Notes: generated from the sequence alone by a model not told the origin. 64,000 nt of DNA from Nocardioides oleivorans (GCF_004137255.1 NZ_SDWT01000001.1:3162001-3226000), one strand, 5' to 3'; shown: positions 38,201 through 47,366, counted from the stretch's first letter. Numbers and translations: made by a program.

Positions 38201-38797
38201 GGGCTCTACGTCTCCGACCACCCGCTCCTCGGCCTCGAGCACGTCCTCTCCCAGGGCACCGACTGCACCATCGGCCAGCTGATGCTCGACGAGGACCGGC
38301 CGCACGGCTCGACCCTCACGGTGAGCGGGCTCATCACGTCGGTCGCCCGGCGCATCACCAAGCGCGGCGACCCGTGGGCCACGATCACGCTCGAGGACCT
38401 CGACGGCGCCATCGACGTGCTGCTCTTCCCGAGCTCGTACTCGCTCGCCTCGACGCTGCTCGTCGAGGACAACATCGTGCGGATCAAGGGCCAGCTCTCG
38501 CGCGACAAGGACCAGCCCGAGCTCCGCGCGCAGGAGGTCACCGCTCCGGACCTCACCCAGGGACCGACCGGTCCGGTCGTGATCAGCCTGCCGTCGACGC
38601 GCTGCACCCCACCGGTGGTGGCGCAGCTGCGCGACGTGCTCGGCACCCACCCCGGCATGACCGAGGTGCAGCTGCGCCTGCTCACCCGCAGCTCGACCAA
38701 GGTGCTCCGGCTCGACGACAACCTCCGGGTGAGCCCGAGCCCCGCCCTGTTCGCCGACCTCAAGCAGCTGCTGGGGCCGGGGTGCCTGGCCGGATGA
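35249..38797 (+). CDS. dnaE: DNA polymerase III alpha subunit DnaE1
   Basis: 1182-aa main replicative polymerase. PHP domain at the start with intact metal-site motifs VHLHVHTEYSMLDGA and IAMTDHGNLHG (proofreading-type domain in actinobacterial DnaE1), palm motif PDFDIDFDDARR (about residues 420-431), PGRGSGAGSI, helix-hairpin-helix and OB-fold (about 1010-1075), and a clamp-binding-type segment near the C-terminus. ATG with gaaaggcgcggaag ahead. A possible -10 TAGGCT at 35150-35155 lies in the 145-bp gap. Followed directly, with ATGA overlap, by a membrane protein gene. Confidence 0.97.
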   Translation: MSAGSTDNFVHLHVHTEYSMLDGASLLDGLFTRTSELGMPAIAMTDHGNLHGAYDFYSKAKRHGVKPIIGIEAYLTPGTARGERRRIRWGKGDLAEEGGKDVAGGGAYTHMTMWAETTEGMHNLFRLASLASLEGYYYKPRMDRELLQQYSKGIIASTGCLSGEIQTRLTLGQYDEALRAAGEFQDIFGKDNFFLELMDHGIAAERATREDLVKIARTLGLPTIVTNDTHYTNPEDADGQDALICVASGKRLSDTNRLKFDGGGYYIKSAAEMRELWSEFPDGCDNTLAIAERCNVEFTESTGGYMARADVPAGETEESWFRKEVWRGIEARYPGERTTQEVRDRVDLELGVISQKGYCGYYLVVADFIQWSKRNGIRVGPGRGSGAGSIAAYALSITDLCPLEHGLFFERFLNPERPSMPDFDIDFDDARRGEVIKYVTEKYGSERVAQIATFGRLKSKAAIKDAARVLDHGFAISDRITKALPPDVMGKGVALKDIFNADHKRYGEGGEFRALHDAEADVRTIFNTALGLEGQIRNWGVHAAGVIMSSAPIIDVVPIMARPQDGAIITQFDYPMCESLGLVKMDFLGLSNLRILEDALSNIKVNRDLDVVLEDLPFDDRPTYELMGRGDTLGVFQLDGSGMRSLLRSMQPDVFADITAVSALYRPGPMGADSHNKYARRKNGREPIEPIHPALAEALEPVLGETYGLIVYQEQVMAIAQVLAGFTLGAADNLRRAMGKKKKEELDKQYAGFQAGMLERGFPQVAIDKLWEILLPFSDYAFNKSHSAAYGVITYWTAYLKANYPTEYMAALLTSVKDDKDKMAIYLNECRRMKIQVLPPDVNESHADFTPVGHDIRFGLTAVRNVGHNVVAGIAAAREEKGRYADFNDFMEKVPALVCNKRVVESLIKAGAFDDMKHKRRALVAVHETAVDQFVDLKKNEAIGQDSLFGGLSEDDGGFGVSVTIPDIDDWDKMTLLSHEREMLGLYVSDHPLLGLEHVLSQGTDCTIGQLMLDEDRPHGSTLTVSGLITSVARRITKRGDPWATITLEDLDGAIDVLLFPSSYSLASTLLVEDNIVRIKGQLSRDKDQPELRAQEVTAPDLTQGPTGPVVISLPSTRCTPPVVAQLRDVLGTHPGMTEVQLRLLTRSSTKVLRLDDNLRVSPSPALFADLKQLLGPGCLAG

Positions 38798-39312
38798 GCG
38801 CCCTGCGCCGGATCGGTCTCGTGTCCGCGCTGTTCCTCGTGGCCGGCGCGGCCGCAGGCGTGCTCTGGGAGTGGCTCTGGGACCCGACGACGGGCGTGAC
38901 CTACCAGGGCCAGTGGTACCTCGAGCCCGCCGGACCCGACCAGTCGTTCAGCAGCATCGCGCTCTTCGTCGTGATCGCGGTCCCGCTCGGGATCGTCCTC
39001 GGCGTGCTGAGCGGGATCTGGCGCGACCAGGAGGTCGTCACCACCGTGACGGTGCTGGTCGCGGCGGTGGGCGCGGGCCTGCTGATGTACGCCGTCGGCC
39101 ACGCGCTCGGACCGCCTGATCCGCAGGTGCTGGCCGCCGCCAAGCCCGACTACACGACCCTGCCGGGCGACCTCGTCCTGACCGCTCCGGACGCCGACCG
39201 GGTCGCCTGGCACTCCAGCGCGCTCGTCGCCCTCCCGGCCGGTGCGATGGCTGGTCTGGTCGCCACCTATCTCTTGGGGAAGCAGGGGTTGACCCGCCGT
39301 TCGCGTGGGTAG
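38794..39312 (+). CDS. Small multi-span membrane protein (DUF2567-like)
   Basis: 172-aa protein with about four membrane helices: near residues 6-24, 50-70, 78-98, and 150-168 (HSSALVALPAGAMAGLVATYL), with a soluble loop after the first (WLWDPTTGVTYQGQWYLEP) and another before the last (PPDPQVLAAAKPDYTTLPG). Resembles uncharacterised actinobacterial membrane proteins; I assign no function. Starts ATG overlapping the dnaE1 stop, so it may be translated with dnaE1. Confidence 0.7.
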   Translation: MSALRRIGLVSALFLVAGAAAGVLWEWLWDPTTGVTYQGQWYLEPAGPDQSFSSIALFVVIAVPLGIVLGVLSGIWRDQEVVTTVTVLVAAVGAGLLMYAVGHALGPPDPQVLAAAKPDYTTLPGDLVLTAPDADRVAWHSSALVALPAGAMAGLVATYLLGKQGLTRRSRG

Positions 39313-39315
39313 GCT
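39289..39315 (+). promoter_or_regulatory. Possible promoter of the DUF3352 gene
   Basis: TTGACC (39289-39294) and TAGGCT (39310-39315), 15-bp spacer, at the end of the preceding gene; start about 70 bases before the ATG at 39385. Confidence 0.4.
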
Positions 39316-39384
39316 GACCCCCGACCAGACGGGGTGGTCCCGACCTTCTTCGGGGCGCGTGTGACGGTGGGGGAGTAGATCGAG

Positions 39385-41169
39385 ATGAGCACGACGCCGG
39401 GTGGACCCAACGGTCCGGAGTTCAGTCCCGAGTCCAGCGGTCCGGGCAGCACCCCGGAATACCTGGACAGCTCGGGACCGGCCATGGCCGCTCCGGGCAA
39501 CGACAACAAGAAGCGTCTCGTCGCGCTCGGCGCCCTCGTCGTCGGCGGTGCCGTCGTCGCAGGTGGGGCGTGGGCCGCGACCAGCTTCTTCTCGACCGGT
39601 GCCCAGCCCGCCGAGGCACTGCCCGCCTCGACGATCGCCTACGCCAGCGTCGACCTCGACCCGGCCGGTGGCCAGAAGATCGAGGCCATCAAGACGCTCC
39701 GCAAGTTCCCGGCCTTCACCGACGAGGTCAACCTCGACACCGACGACGACCTGCGTGAGCGCCTCTTCGAGGAGATCACCAAGTCCGGCGAGTGCGAGGG
39801 CCTCGACTACGCCGACGACGTCAAGCCGTGGCTCGGCTCTCGCGCGGCGATGGCCGCCGTCGACCTCGGCGAGGACCAGCCGGCCGCGGTCGGGGTGGTC
39901 CAGGTCAGCGACGCCGGCAAGGCCGAGGAGGGCATGGCCACCCTGGTCGAGACCTGCGGCGGCAGCACCGACGGCGAGGCCGGCGGCTGGGTCGTCGACG
40001 GGGACTGGATGGTCGTCGCCGAGACCAAGGACATCGCGCAGCAGGTCGTCGACGCCACCGACGACGGCACGCTCGCCGCGGACTCCGCCTTCGGCGAGTG
40101 GACCGGCGAGGCCGGCGACGACGGCTTCATGTCGTTCTACGTCGCCAAGTCGGCCGCGAAGTACCTCGAGGACGCAGCCGGGATGGGCAACATGCTCGGG
40201 GTCCCGCTGGGCGACCCGCTGGCCATGACGGACGAGCCGGAGGCGCTGGGCTTCGACGAGGAGTGCTTCGCCGACGCCACCACGTCGGAGGAAATGGACG
40301 CCTGCTTCGAGACCTCGACCGAGGAGTCCCCGGCCGACGACTCCGCGTCGGGCACCGGCTCGGAGGAGATCCCGCCGGAGCTGCAGCAGATGATCAACGA
40401 CTTCGACGGCGCGGCGGCGACGGTCCGCTTCGACGACGGCTCGGTCGAGGTCGAGTACGCCATGAGCAACTACCAGAAGGACCTGACGAAGTTCCTCACC
40501 AGCGAGGAGGGCGTCGACATGGTCTCCGACCTCCCCGAGGACACCATCGCCGCCTTCGGCTTCTCCCTCGGCGACGGCTGGGCCCAGGGCCTGCTCGACT
40601 ACGTCAAGACCCTCGCGCCCGACGAGGCCGCCACGATCGACGACCAGCTCGCCCAGTTCGAGACCGAGACCGGCCTGTCGTTCCCCGAGGACGTCGAGAC
40701 CCTCCTCGGTGAGGGCGTGACCGTCTCCGTCGGCAGCGGCATCGACCCCGACGCCATCGCCAACGGCGGACCGGAGGAGATCCCGGTCGGCATCAAGATC
40801 AAGGGCGACGCCGGCGACATCCAGGCCGTCCTCGACAAGATCAGCGCGATCGCGGGCCCGGAGGCCGAGCAGTACCTCCAGGTCACCGAGGGCGACGGCT
40901 ACGCCGTGCTCGCCTTCAACGACGACTACCGCGGCACGCTCGAGAGCGACAGCGGCCTCGGCGGCAGCGACGTCTACTCGAAGGTCATCGACGGTGACGC
41001 CCAGACGGTGCTGTTCGTGAACTTCGACGCCGACGACGACTGGCTGGTCCGGCTCACCCAGGACGAGCCCGAGCTCAGCAAGAACCTCGAGCCGCTCTCG
41101 TCGTTCGGGGTCAGCGGCTGGGTGGACGGCGACGTCGTCCACGGCATGCTCAAGCTGACGACCGACTGA
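39385..41169 (+). CDS. DUF3352 membrane-anchored protein
   Basis: 594-aa actinobacterial DUF3352 protein. Pro/Gly-rich cytoplasmic N-terminus, one membrane helix (LVALGALVVGGAVVAGGAWA, about residues 44-63), and a large acidic extracytoplasmic region beginning LPASTIAYASVDLDPAGGQ, with an internal duplication-like pattern of lipid-binding barrel proteins in this family. Function unknown. ATG, Shine-Dalgarno gtgggggag. It is followed by convergent ybaK. Confidence 0.85.
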   Translation: MSTTPGGPNGPEFSPESSGPGSTPEYLDSSGPAMAAPGNDNKKRLVALGALVVGGAVVAGGAWAATSFFSTGAQPAEALPASTIAYASVDLDPAGGQKIEAIKTLRKFPAFTDEVNLDTDDDLRERLFEEITKSGECEGLDYADDVKPWLGSRAAMAAVDLGEDQPAAVGVVQVSDAGKAEEGMATLVETCGGSTDGEAGGWVVDGDWMVVAETKDIAQQVVDATDDGTLAADSAFGEWTGEAGDDGFMSFYVAKSAAKYLEDAAGMGNMLGVPLGDPLAMTDEPEALGFDEECFADATTSEEMDACFETSTEESPADDSASGTGSEEIPPELQQMINDFDGAAATVRFDDGSVEVEYAMSNYQKDLTKFLTSEEGVDMVSDLPEDTIAAFGFSLGDGWAQGLLDYVKTLAPDEAATIDDQLAQFETETGLSFPEDVETLLGEGVTVSVGSGIDPDAIANGGPEEIPVGIKIKGDAGDIQAVLDKISAIAGPEAEQYLQVTEGDGYAVLAFNDDYRGTLESDSGLGGSDVYSKVIDGDAQTVLFVNFDADDDWLVRLTQDEPELSKNLEPLSSFGVSGWVDGDVVHGMLKLTTD

Positions 41170-41188
41170 CCCGACAGGACGGCCAGTC

Positions 41189-41704
41189 CTAGCGACCGAT
41201 GGTGGCGGTCACCGCTGCGGTGATCGCCGCCAGGTCGCGCGGTGCGAGCTCGAGGTCGAAGCCGCGCCGCCCGCCCGAGACCAGGATCGTGTCGTGGTTG
41301 AGGGCGGAGGAGTCCAGGACGGTCGGGTGCGCGCGCTTCTGCCCGATCGGGGAGATGCCTCCCGCGACGTAGCCGGTCGCGCGCTCGGCGGCGGCGACCT
41401 CGGCCATCACGGCCTTGCTGCCGCCCAGCGCCCGGGCCAGCGCCTTGAGGTCCAGCTGCCCGGTGACCGGCACGATCCCGACGACGAGCCTGCCGCGCTG
41501 TCCTGAGCCCGTCGAGGGGTCGAGGGAGGCGAGCAGCGTCTTGAACACCCTCGCCGGGTCGGCGTCGAGGGCCTCGGCCGCCTCCAGCCCGTAGGACTCC
41601 GCGCGAGGGTCGTGCTCGTAGGCCCGCACCTCGAAGGCGATGCCGGCGGCGGTCAGCGCCACCGTGGCCGGCGTACCCCCCGCGGTCTTCGGCTTCTTCG
41701 CCAT
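41189..41704 (-). CDS. ybaK: YbaK/EbsC-family Cys-tRNA(Pro) deacylase with a short REP-like insert
   Basis: 171-aa YbaK-family deacylase that hydrolyses mischarged Cys-tRNA(Pro). Family motifs: TVALTAAGIAFEVRAYEHDP, DPARVFKTLL, VPVTGQLDLKALARALG with GSKAVMAEVAAAERATGYVAGGISPIGQKR (quoted in two parts; the GGISPIG/K region is the active-site signature). Between the two, residues LDPSTGSGQRGR break the usual strand and match an interspersed genomic repeat (41497-41524). ATG start at 41704; the gene lies after the Lon-domain gene, same strand, 8 bp apart. Confidence 0.88.
   Translation of the reverse strand: MAKKPKTAGGTPATVALTAAGIAFEVRAYEHDPRAESYGLEAAEALDADPARVFKTLLASLDPSTGSGQRGRLVVGIVPVTGQLDLKALARALGGSKAVMAEVAAAERATGYVAGGISPIGQKRAHPTVLDSSALNHDTILVSGGRRGFDLELAPRDLAAITAAVTATIGR
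41497..41524. repeat. REP-like 28-bp sequence inserted in ybaK-like gene
   Basis: The segment around tgtcctgagcccgtcgagg resembles a widespread bacterial interspersed repeat with core ctgagc(tt/cc)gtcga(a/g)ggg, here encoding DPSTGSGQ in frame. Only one copy was found in the window. Confidence 0.5.
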
Positions 41705-41712
41705 CAGTGGAT

Positions 41713-42378
41713 CTAGTTCGGCGACCAGGCGGTGCGCGCCACCTGGGTGGCCGGCAGCGACGGGATGACGTTGATCGCCCGCAGCTCCTCGGTGAGCAGC
41801 CGGGTGACGAGCTCGAGCCGCTCGGTCGCGTCCTCGGCCTCGAGCAGCGACTGCCGCTCGGCCATCGGCAGCGGCGTCAGCGCCGACAGCGTCCACGCGA
41901 GGTAGTCGGGGTCGCGGGGGAGCGTGCCGCTGAACGGGTCGCCCTGGAGCTCGGTCATCGCAGCACGGAACGCGGTGAAGGTCGAGCGCGCGCGGTCGAG
42001 CACCTCGGTCGGTACGTCGACCTCCGGCTCGCCGAGCTTGGCGACCACGCCGTGGGGGAACTCCTCGCCGCGCTGCATCTCCTCGAGCATCATCCGCTCG
42101 CGGGCGACGGCGACGATGTCGAAGGTGCCGTCGTCGCGGCGGTCCACCTCGGTCAGCTGCAGGACGCAGCCGACGCGGTAGACCGACTGGGCGCCGTGGT
42201 CACCGACCTCGTAGCCCTCGCGGATGGCGACGGTGCCGAAGACGCGCTCGGCCGGGTCCTCGACGGTGAGCAGGTGCCGCACGAGCATGCGGTAGCGGTC
42301 CTCGAAGACGTGGAGCGGCACGCTCATGCCCGGGAACACCACGCTGTTCAGCGGGAACATCGGCAGCTGGTCGCTCAC
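41713..42378 (-). CDS. Lon N-terminal (substrate-binding) domain protein
   Basis: 221-aa protein consisting of a LON-type PUA-like substrate-binding domain with no protease domain. N-terminus MSDQLPMFPLNSVVFPGMSVPLHVFE (about residues 1-26) and GTVAIREGYEVGDHGAQ are family features. GTG start. Divergent from hisD with a 77-bp gap. Confidence 0.88.
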   Translation of the reverse strand: MSDQLPMFPLNSVVFPGMSVPLHVFEDRYRMLVRHLLTVEDPAERVFGTVAIREGYEVGDHGAQSVYRVGCVLQLTEVDRRDDGTFDIVAVARERMMLEEMQRGEEFPHGVVAKLGEPEVDVPTEVLDRARSTFTAFRAAMTELQGDPFSGTLPRDPDYLAWTLSALTPLPMAERQSLLEAEDATERLELVTRLLTEELRAINVIPSLPATQVARTAWSPN

Positions 42379-42443
42379 GCTTCGACCCTAGCCCGCACTG
42401 TCCACGTCACACCCGCGAGGCCGGGGCGACCCGCCGGGGAAAC

Positions 42444-42449
42444 TAGGAT
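42444..42449 (+). promoter_or_regulatory. hisD -10 hexamer TAGGAT (leaderless)
   Basis: TAGGAT ends 6 bases before the hisD ATG; transcription would begin at the start codon. Head of the his operon. Confidence 0.55.
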
Positions 42450-42455
42450 CGGGGC

Positions 42456-43790
42456 ATGTCCCTGATCCGCCGCATCGACCTGAGGGGCGCCGACCCGGCG
42501 TCCGTCGACTACCGCGCGAGCGTGCCCCGCGCCGAGTTCGACGTCGAGGCCGCCACGCATCAGGTGCAGCCGATCATCGACGCCGTACGAGCCCGCGGGG
42601 TCGAGGCCATCACCGAGCTGTCCGCGCGCTTCGACGGGGTCGACAGCGACGAGATCGCCGTGCCGCGCGAGGCGATCACGGCCGCGCTGGAGACGCTCGA
42701 CCCGGCCGTCCGGGCAGGACTGGAGGAGTCGATCCGGCGTCTGCGGATCACCTCGGCCGCCGAGCTCGAGCACGACGTCACCACCGAGCTCGCCCCGGGC
42801 GCGGTCGTCACCCACCGCAAGGTGCCCATCGACCGCGTCGGCCTCTACGTCCCCGGCGGGCTCGCCCCGCTGGTGAGCAGCGTCGTGATGAACGTCGTGC
42901 CGGCCCAGGTGGCCGGTGTCCGCTCGATCGCGCTCTCCAGCCCGCCGCAGAAGAACAGCGGCGGCCTGCCCGAGCCGACGATCCTGGCCGCGTGCGCGCT
43001 GCTCGGCGTCGACGAGGTCTACGCCGTGGGCGGGGCGCAGGCCATCGCGATGTTCGCGCACGGCGCGGGTCCGTGCGAGCGGGTCGACCTCGTGACCGGC
43101 CCGGGCAACGTCTACGTCGCCGCCGCCAAGCGGCTGCTGCGCGGCGTCGTCGGCATCGACTCCGAGGCCGGCCCGACGGAGATCGCGATCCTCGCCGACG
43201 ACAGTGCCGACGCGGCGTTCGTGGCGGCCGACCTGATCAGCCAGGCCGAGCACGACCCGATGGCGGGCTCGGTGCTCGTCACCGACTCGCTGGCCCTGGC
43301 CGACGCGGTCGAGGCCGAGCTCGACAAGCAGGTGTTCGCCACCCGGCACACCGAGCGGATCCGCACGGCCCTCGACGGGCGACAGTCCGGCATCGTCCTG
43401 GTCGACGACATGGACCAGGGCGTCGAGGTCGTCAACGCCTACGCCGCCGAGCACCTCGAGATCCACACGGCCGACGCGCAGGCCCACGCGGCCCGGATCC
43501 GCAACGCGGGTGCGGTGTTCATCGGGCCCTGGGCGCCCGTCTCCGTCGGTGACTACTGCGCCGGCTCCAACCACGTCCTGCCCACCGCAGGCTGTGCGTG
43601 CCACTCCAGCGGGCTGTCGGTGCGTGCCTTCACGCGGTCGATGCACGTCGTCGACTACTCGCAGGCCGCGCTCGCGGAGGTGGCCGACCACGTGGTCGCG
43701 CTCGCCGAGGCCGAGGACCTGCCGGGCCACGGCCAGGCCGTGACCGTCCGCTTCGACGCCTCCCGGACCGAGACGCGAGCCGAGCAGTGA
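42456..43790 (+). CDS. hisD: Histidinol dehydrogenase HisD
   Basis: 444-aa zinc enzyme for the last two steps of histidine synthesis. [46 protein letters not shown] (about residues 208-226), AEHLEIHT and the late [11 protein letters not shown] segment. Length normal. First gene of the his operon, with leaderless-type promoter; overlaps hisC start (GTGA). Confidence 0.96.
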   Translation: MSLIRRIDLRGADPASVDYRASVPRAEFDVEAATHQVQPIIDAVRARGVEAITELSARFDGVDSDEIAVPREAITAALETLDPAVRAGLEESIRRLRITSAAELEHDVTTELAPGAVVTHRKVPIDRVGLYVPGGLAPLVSSVVMNVVPAQVAGVRSIALSSPPQKNSGGLPEPTILAACALLGVDEVYAVGGAQAIAMFAHGAGPCERVDLVTGPGNVYVAAAKRLLRGVVGIDSEAGPTEIAILADDSADAAFVAADLISQAEHDPMAGSVLVTDSLALADAVEAELDKQVFATRHTERIRTALDGRQSGIVLVDDMDQGVEVVNAYAAEHLEIHTADAQAHAARIRNAGAVFIGPWAPVSVGDYCAGSNHVLPTAGCACHSSGLSVRAFTRSMHVVDYSQAALAEVADHVVALAEAEDLPGHGQAVTVRFDASRTETRAEQ

Positions 43791-44938
43791 GCGCCGCGTT
43801 CCCACCCCTGCGCGAGGAGCTGCAGGGGATCGAGCCCTACGGTGCACCGCAGCTCGACGTGCCCGTGCAGCTCAACGTCAACGAGAACCCCTACGGTCCC
43901 TCGCCGGAGGCGGCGGCCGACATCGCGCGGTCCGTGGGCGAGGCGGCGGTGACGCTCAACCGCTACCCCGACCGCGAGTTCTCCGAGCTGCGCACCGGGC
44001 TGGCGGCGTACCTCAACGGCGACGGCGGCGACGGCATCACGCCCGAGATGGTGTGGGCGGCCAACGGCTCCAACGAGGTGATGCTGCAGCTGCTCCAGGC
44101 CTTCGGCGGCCCCGGGCGCGTGGCGCTGTCGTTCGCGCCGACGTACTCGATGTACCCGGAGTACGCCCGCGACACCCTCACCGAGTGGGTGGCCGGTCAC
44201 CGCGCGGAGGACTTCTCCCTCGACCTCGAGGCGGCGCGTGACCTGGTCCTCGAGCAGCAGCCGACCGTCGTGCTGCTGCCGAGCCCGAACAACCCGACCG
44301 GGACGGCGCTGCCGCCCGAGGCGGTCACGATGCTGTGCGAGGCCGCCGCGTCCTACGAGCCGGCCGGCATCGTCGTGGTCGACGAGGCCTACGTCGAGTT
44401 CCGGCGCACCGGTACGCCGAGCGCGCTGGAGCTGCTGCCCGTCCACCGCAACCTGGTGGTGACCCGCACGATGAGCAAGGCGTTCGCCCTGGCCGGTGCG
44501 CGACTGGGCTACCTCGCCGCCGACCCGGCGATCTGCGACGCGATCCGCGTGGTGCGGCTGCCCTACCACCTCTCGGCCGTCACGCAGGCGACCGCGCTGG
44601 CCGCCTTGCGGCACGCGCCCGAGCTGCTCGGCAAGGTCGAGGAGCTGCGGGTCGAGCGCGACGCGACGGTGGCGTGGCTGCGCGAGCAGGGGTTCGAGGT
44701 GGCCGACTCCGACGCCAACTTCGCCCTCTTCGGCCGCATCGCCGACCGGCACGCCGTGTGGCAGGGGCTGGTCGACCGCGGGGTGCTGATCCGCGAGACC
44801 GGACCCGACGGCTGGCTGCGCGTCTCGATCGGGACGGCCGAGGAGATGGCAGCATTCAGGCAGGCACTCCTGGAGACCATCGAGGAGACGGCCCGGGACA
44901 CGCCCCAGGACAAGTTCGAGCAGAAGGACCTCGCATGA
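43787..44938 (+). CDS. hisC: Histidinol-phosphate aminotransferase HisC
   Basis: 383-aa PLP-dependent aminotransferase (fold type I). [16 protein letters not shown] at the N-terminus, [25 protein letters not shown] lysine in [18 protein letters not shown]. Makes L-histidinol phosphate. GTG start overlaps hisD; stop overlaps hisB by ATGA. Homology begins at the GTG. Confidence 0.95.
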   Translation: MSAAFPPLREELQGIEPYGAPQLDVPVQLNVNENPYGPSPEAAADIARSVGEAAVTLNRYPDREFSELRTGLAAYLNGDGGDGITPEMVWAANGSNEVMLQLLQAFGGPGRVALSFAPTYSMYPEYARDTLTEWVAGHRAEDFSLDLEAARDLVLEQQPTVVLLPSPNNPTGTALPPEAVTMLCEAAASYEPAGIVVVDEAYVEFRRTGTPSALELLPVHRNLVVTRTMSKAFALAGARLGYLAADPAICDAIRVVRLPYHLSAVTQATALAALRHAPELLGKVEELRVERDATVAWLREQGFEVADSDANFALFGRIADRHAVWQGLVDRGVLIRETGPDGWLRVSIGTAEEMAAFRQALLETIEETARDTPQDKFEQKDLA

Positions 44939-45543
44939 GCCGCACCGCGAAGATCGAGCGCACCACCAAGGAGTCGCAGGTCGTCGTCGAGGTCGACCTC
45001 GACGGGACCGGTCGGTCCGAGGTGTCGACCGGCGTGGGGTTCTACGACCACATGCTCGACGCGTTCGCCCGCCACTCGCTCGTCGACCTCGTCGTGCGGA
45101 CCACGGGCGACACCCACATCGACGCGCACCACTCGGTCGAGGACACCGCGATCGTGCTCGGCCAGGCGCTGCGCGAGGCGCTGGGCGACAAGTCCGGCAT
45201 CCGGCGCTTCGGCGACGCGACCGTGCCGCTCGACGAGGCCGTCGTGCAGGCTGTCGTCGACGTGTCCGGGCGCCCGTTCTGCGTCCACAGCGGCGAGCCC
45301 GAGGGCCAGCAGTACGTCGCCATCGGGGGCACCGGCGCGGCCTACATGGGCTCCCTCACCCGCCACGTCTTCGAGTCGATCTCGTTCCACGCCCACCTCG
45401 CGCTCCACGTGCGGGTGCTCGGCGGGCGCGACCCGCACCACGTCGTCGAGGCGCAGTACAAGGCGTTCGCGCGGGCGTTCCGCGACGCGGTCGCGTTCGA
45501 CCCGCGCGAGACGGGTGTGCCGTCGACGAAGGGTGCTCTGTGA
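44935..45543 (+). CDS. hisB: Imidazoleglycerol-phosphate dehydratase HisB (monofunctional)
   Basis: 202-aa dehydratase. [17 protein letters not shown] and [15 protein letters not shown] (about residues 62-76) plus [23 protein letters not shown] are metal-binding signatures. Monofunctional, without the phosphatase domain. ATG overlaps hisC; GTG of hisH overlaps its stop. Confidence 0.95.
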   Translation: MSRTAKIERTTKESQVVVEVDLDGTGRSEVSTGVGFYDHMLDAFARHSLVDLVVRTTGDTHIDAHHSVEDTAIVLGQALREALGDKSGIRRFGDATVPLDEAVVQAVVDVSGRPFCVHSGEPEGQQYVAIGGTGAAYMGSLTRHVFESISFHAHLALHVRVLGGRDPHHVVEAQYKAFARAFRDAVAFDPRETGVPSTKGAL

Positions 45544-46208
45544 GCGAGCCCGCGAGCTCACCGTCGGACGCCGCACCCGCTGACGTCGTCGTCCTCGACT
45601 ACGGCTCCGGCAACGTCCGCTCGGTCGTCCGCGCCGTCGAGCGCGCCGGGGCGTCGGTCACGCTGACCAGCGACTTCGACACCGCGCTGGGGGCCGACGG
45701 TCTCGTCGTGCCCGGAGTCGGGGCGTACGCCGCCTGCATGGCGGGGCTACGCGCGATCAAGGGCGAGCGGATCATCGGCCGTCGGCTGGCGGGTGGTCGA
45801 CCCGTGCTCGGCATCTGCGTCGGCATGCAGATCCTCTTCGCCGGTGGCGTCGAGCACGGCGTCGAGACCGACGGTTGCGACGAGTGGCCGGGCCTGGTCA
45901 CCCGGCTCGAGGCCGACGTCGTGCCGCACATGGGTTGGAACACCGTGGAGGCGCCCGGCGGCTCGCGGCTGTTCGCCGGCGCCGAGGACGAGCGGTTCTA
46001 CTTCGTGCACTCCTACGCCGCGCGGTCCTGGGACCTCGTCACGAACGACCGCACGGCGCCGCCCCTCGTGACGTGGGCCGAGCACGGCGGTGACCGCTTC
46101 GTCGCGGCCGTCGAGAACGGACCGCTGTGGGCGACCCAGTTCCACCCGGAGAAGTCCGGGGACGCTGGCGCGAAGCTCCTGGAAAACTGGGTCGAGTCCC
46201 TGGCCTGA
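45540..46208 (+). CDS. hisH: Imidazole glycerol phosphate synthase glutaminase subunit HisH
   Basis: 222-aa class I glutamine amidotransferase that delivers ammonia to HisF. Cys nucleophile in [12 protein letters not shown], oxyanion region VPGVGAY, catalytic His/Glu in [12 protein letters not shown]. Coupled to hisB by overlap. hisF, its partner, lies 4.3 kb downstream. Confidence 0.95.
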   Translation: MSEPASSPSDAAPADVVVLDYGSGNVRSVVRAVERAGASVTLTSDFDTALGADGLVVPGVGAYAACMAGLRAIKGERIIGRRLAGGRPVLGICVGMQILFAGGVEHGVETDGCDEWPGLVTRLEADVVPHMGWNTVEAPGGSRLFAGAEDERFYFVHSYAARSWDLVTNDRTAPPLVTWAEHGGDRFVAAVENGPLWATQFHPEKSGDAGAKLLENWVESLA

Positions 46209-46215
46209 ACGGGGT

Positions 46216-46221
46216 TAGCGT
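46216..46221 (+). promoter_or_regulatory. -10-like hexamer TAGCGT before hemerythrin gene
   Basis: TAGCGT ends 6 bases before the ATG at 46228. Confidence 0.4.
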
Positions 46222-46227
46222 CCCGGC

Positions 46228-46860
46228 ATGGGTGAAGAGATGAGCATGAACCAGGTCATCCATGCCGCGGTGCGCAGGGACGTGGCACGGACGGAGCAGG
46301 CGTTGCGCGAGCTCGCCGACGGGGACGCCGGCCGGGCCCGCGAGGTGCGCACGGCGTGGCGCAACCTCGCACGGGAGCTGACGCACCACCACGAGGCCGA
46401 GGACGAGCACATGTGGCCGTTCCTCGAGTCGCGCGGCTTCGACGTCGGCCTGCTGGAGGAGATGGAGGCCGAGCACGCAGCCATGAAGGCGGCGCTCGCC
46501 TCGGTGTCGGCCAGCCTGGACGCCCTCGTGGCCGCGCCCACGTCCGCCAGCGCGTCCGCCGCGGCCGACGAGGTCGCCCGTGCCCGCGTCGTCGTCAACG
46601 GGCACCTCGACCACGAGGAGCGCGACGTCGAGGGCCTGATGGCCGACATCAAGGAGGACGCGGACTTCAAGGAGCTGACCAAGAAGCTGCGCCCGGCGAG
46701 CACGGTCGACGCCGCGAACGCGCTGGCCTGGATGCAGGACGGGGCGGGGGAGCGGGAGCTCGCCGCGCTGCGTGCCGCGGTGCCCGCACCGGTCGTCGCG
46801 ATCCTCACCCGGTTCCTCGCCCGCCGCTACCGTCGCGAGGTCGCTCCGGTCTGGCGCTAG
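46228..46860 (+). CDS. Hemerythrin HHE domain protein
   Basis: 210-aa protein with an HHE cation-binding (hemerythrin-like) fold: His/Glu ligands at MNQVIHAAVRRD, HHHEAEDEHMWPF (about residues 53-65), MEAEHAAM and NGHLDHEERDV. C-terminal half is helical (about 150-210). Binds a di-iron centre in the family. ATG with leaderless hexamer. It interrupts the his operon; its TAG stop overlaps the convergent gene at CTAG. Confidence 0.85.
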   Translation: MGEEMSMNQVIHAAVRRDVARTEQALRELADGDAGRAREVRTAWRNLARELTHHHEAEDEHMWPFLESRGFDVGLLEEMEAEHAAMKAALASVSASLDALVAAPTSASASAAADEVARARVVVNGHLDHEERDVEGLMADIKEDADFKELTKKLRPASTVDAANALAWMQDGAGERELAALRAAVPAPVVAILTRFLARRYRREVAPVWR

Positions 46861-47366
46861 CCCCGCTCGTCGGCCTCGGCCAGCCGCTTCAGGGTGAGCA
46901 GCTGCTTGCGGGCCATCACGAGGTCGCCGACCGAGACGGCCGGCGCCAGCCAGCGGCTGGTCCGCGCCACCACCTTGAGCACCAGCCTGCACCGGGCAGG
47001 CGTCCCGGCGCCCGCGAGGACGGCGTACGACAGGTGGGCGCCGGTGATCGTCGCGGTCAGCTCGCGCCCCGACACGACGGCCAGGACGCGACCCTGCGGC
47101 CGGCCGAGCGCGTGGGTGAACGGGTCGCCGACCCGTGGCTCCGGGACCTCGCGCAGGTCGCGGGGCGAGCGTCGACCGAGGTTGTCGACGAGGTCGTAGG
47201 AGTACGGCGCCAGCCGGACCTGCCGCACCCTGGCCCAGACGGCCGCCGGCGTCGCACGGACGCTCACGCCGCGCCACGCCTCCAGCGTCGGGTCGGGCAC
47301 GAGGTCGTCGCAGCCGTAGTGACGCCGGACCTCCTCGTCCGTGACGCCCCACCGGTCCCCGATCAT
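46857..47366 (-). CDS. SRPBCC (START-like) domain protein
   Basis: 169-aa protein with an SRPBCC-like segment (VSVRATPAAVWARVRQVRLAPYSYD, described as about residues 33-58). Probable hydrophobic ligand binding fold; function unknown. Convergent with the hemerythrin gene; stops share CTAG. ATG start at 47366. Confidence 0.65.
   Translation of the reverse strand: MIGDRWGVTDEEVRRHYGCDDLVPDPTLEAWRGVSVRATPAAVWARVRQVRLAPYSYDLVDNLGRRSPRDLREVPEPRVGDPFTHALGRPQGRVLAVVSGRELTATITGAHLSYAVLAGAGTPARCRLVLKVVARTSRWLAPAVSVGDLVMARKQLLTLKRLAEADERG

Noticed and set aside
34961-38650. Very long antisense open frame opposite dnaE1
   Set aside because: High-GC third-codon bias creates long shadow frames. It has low complexity Arg/Val/Gly-rich translation, no domain, and dnaE1 is clearly the real gene.
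41189-41896. Extended ybaK start to 41896
   Set aside because: Upstream part is in the Lon-domain gene and is Ala/Arg-rich; homology begins at MAKKPKTAG (41704).
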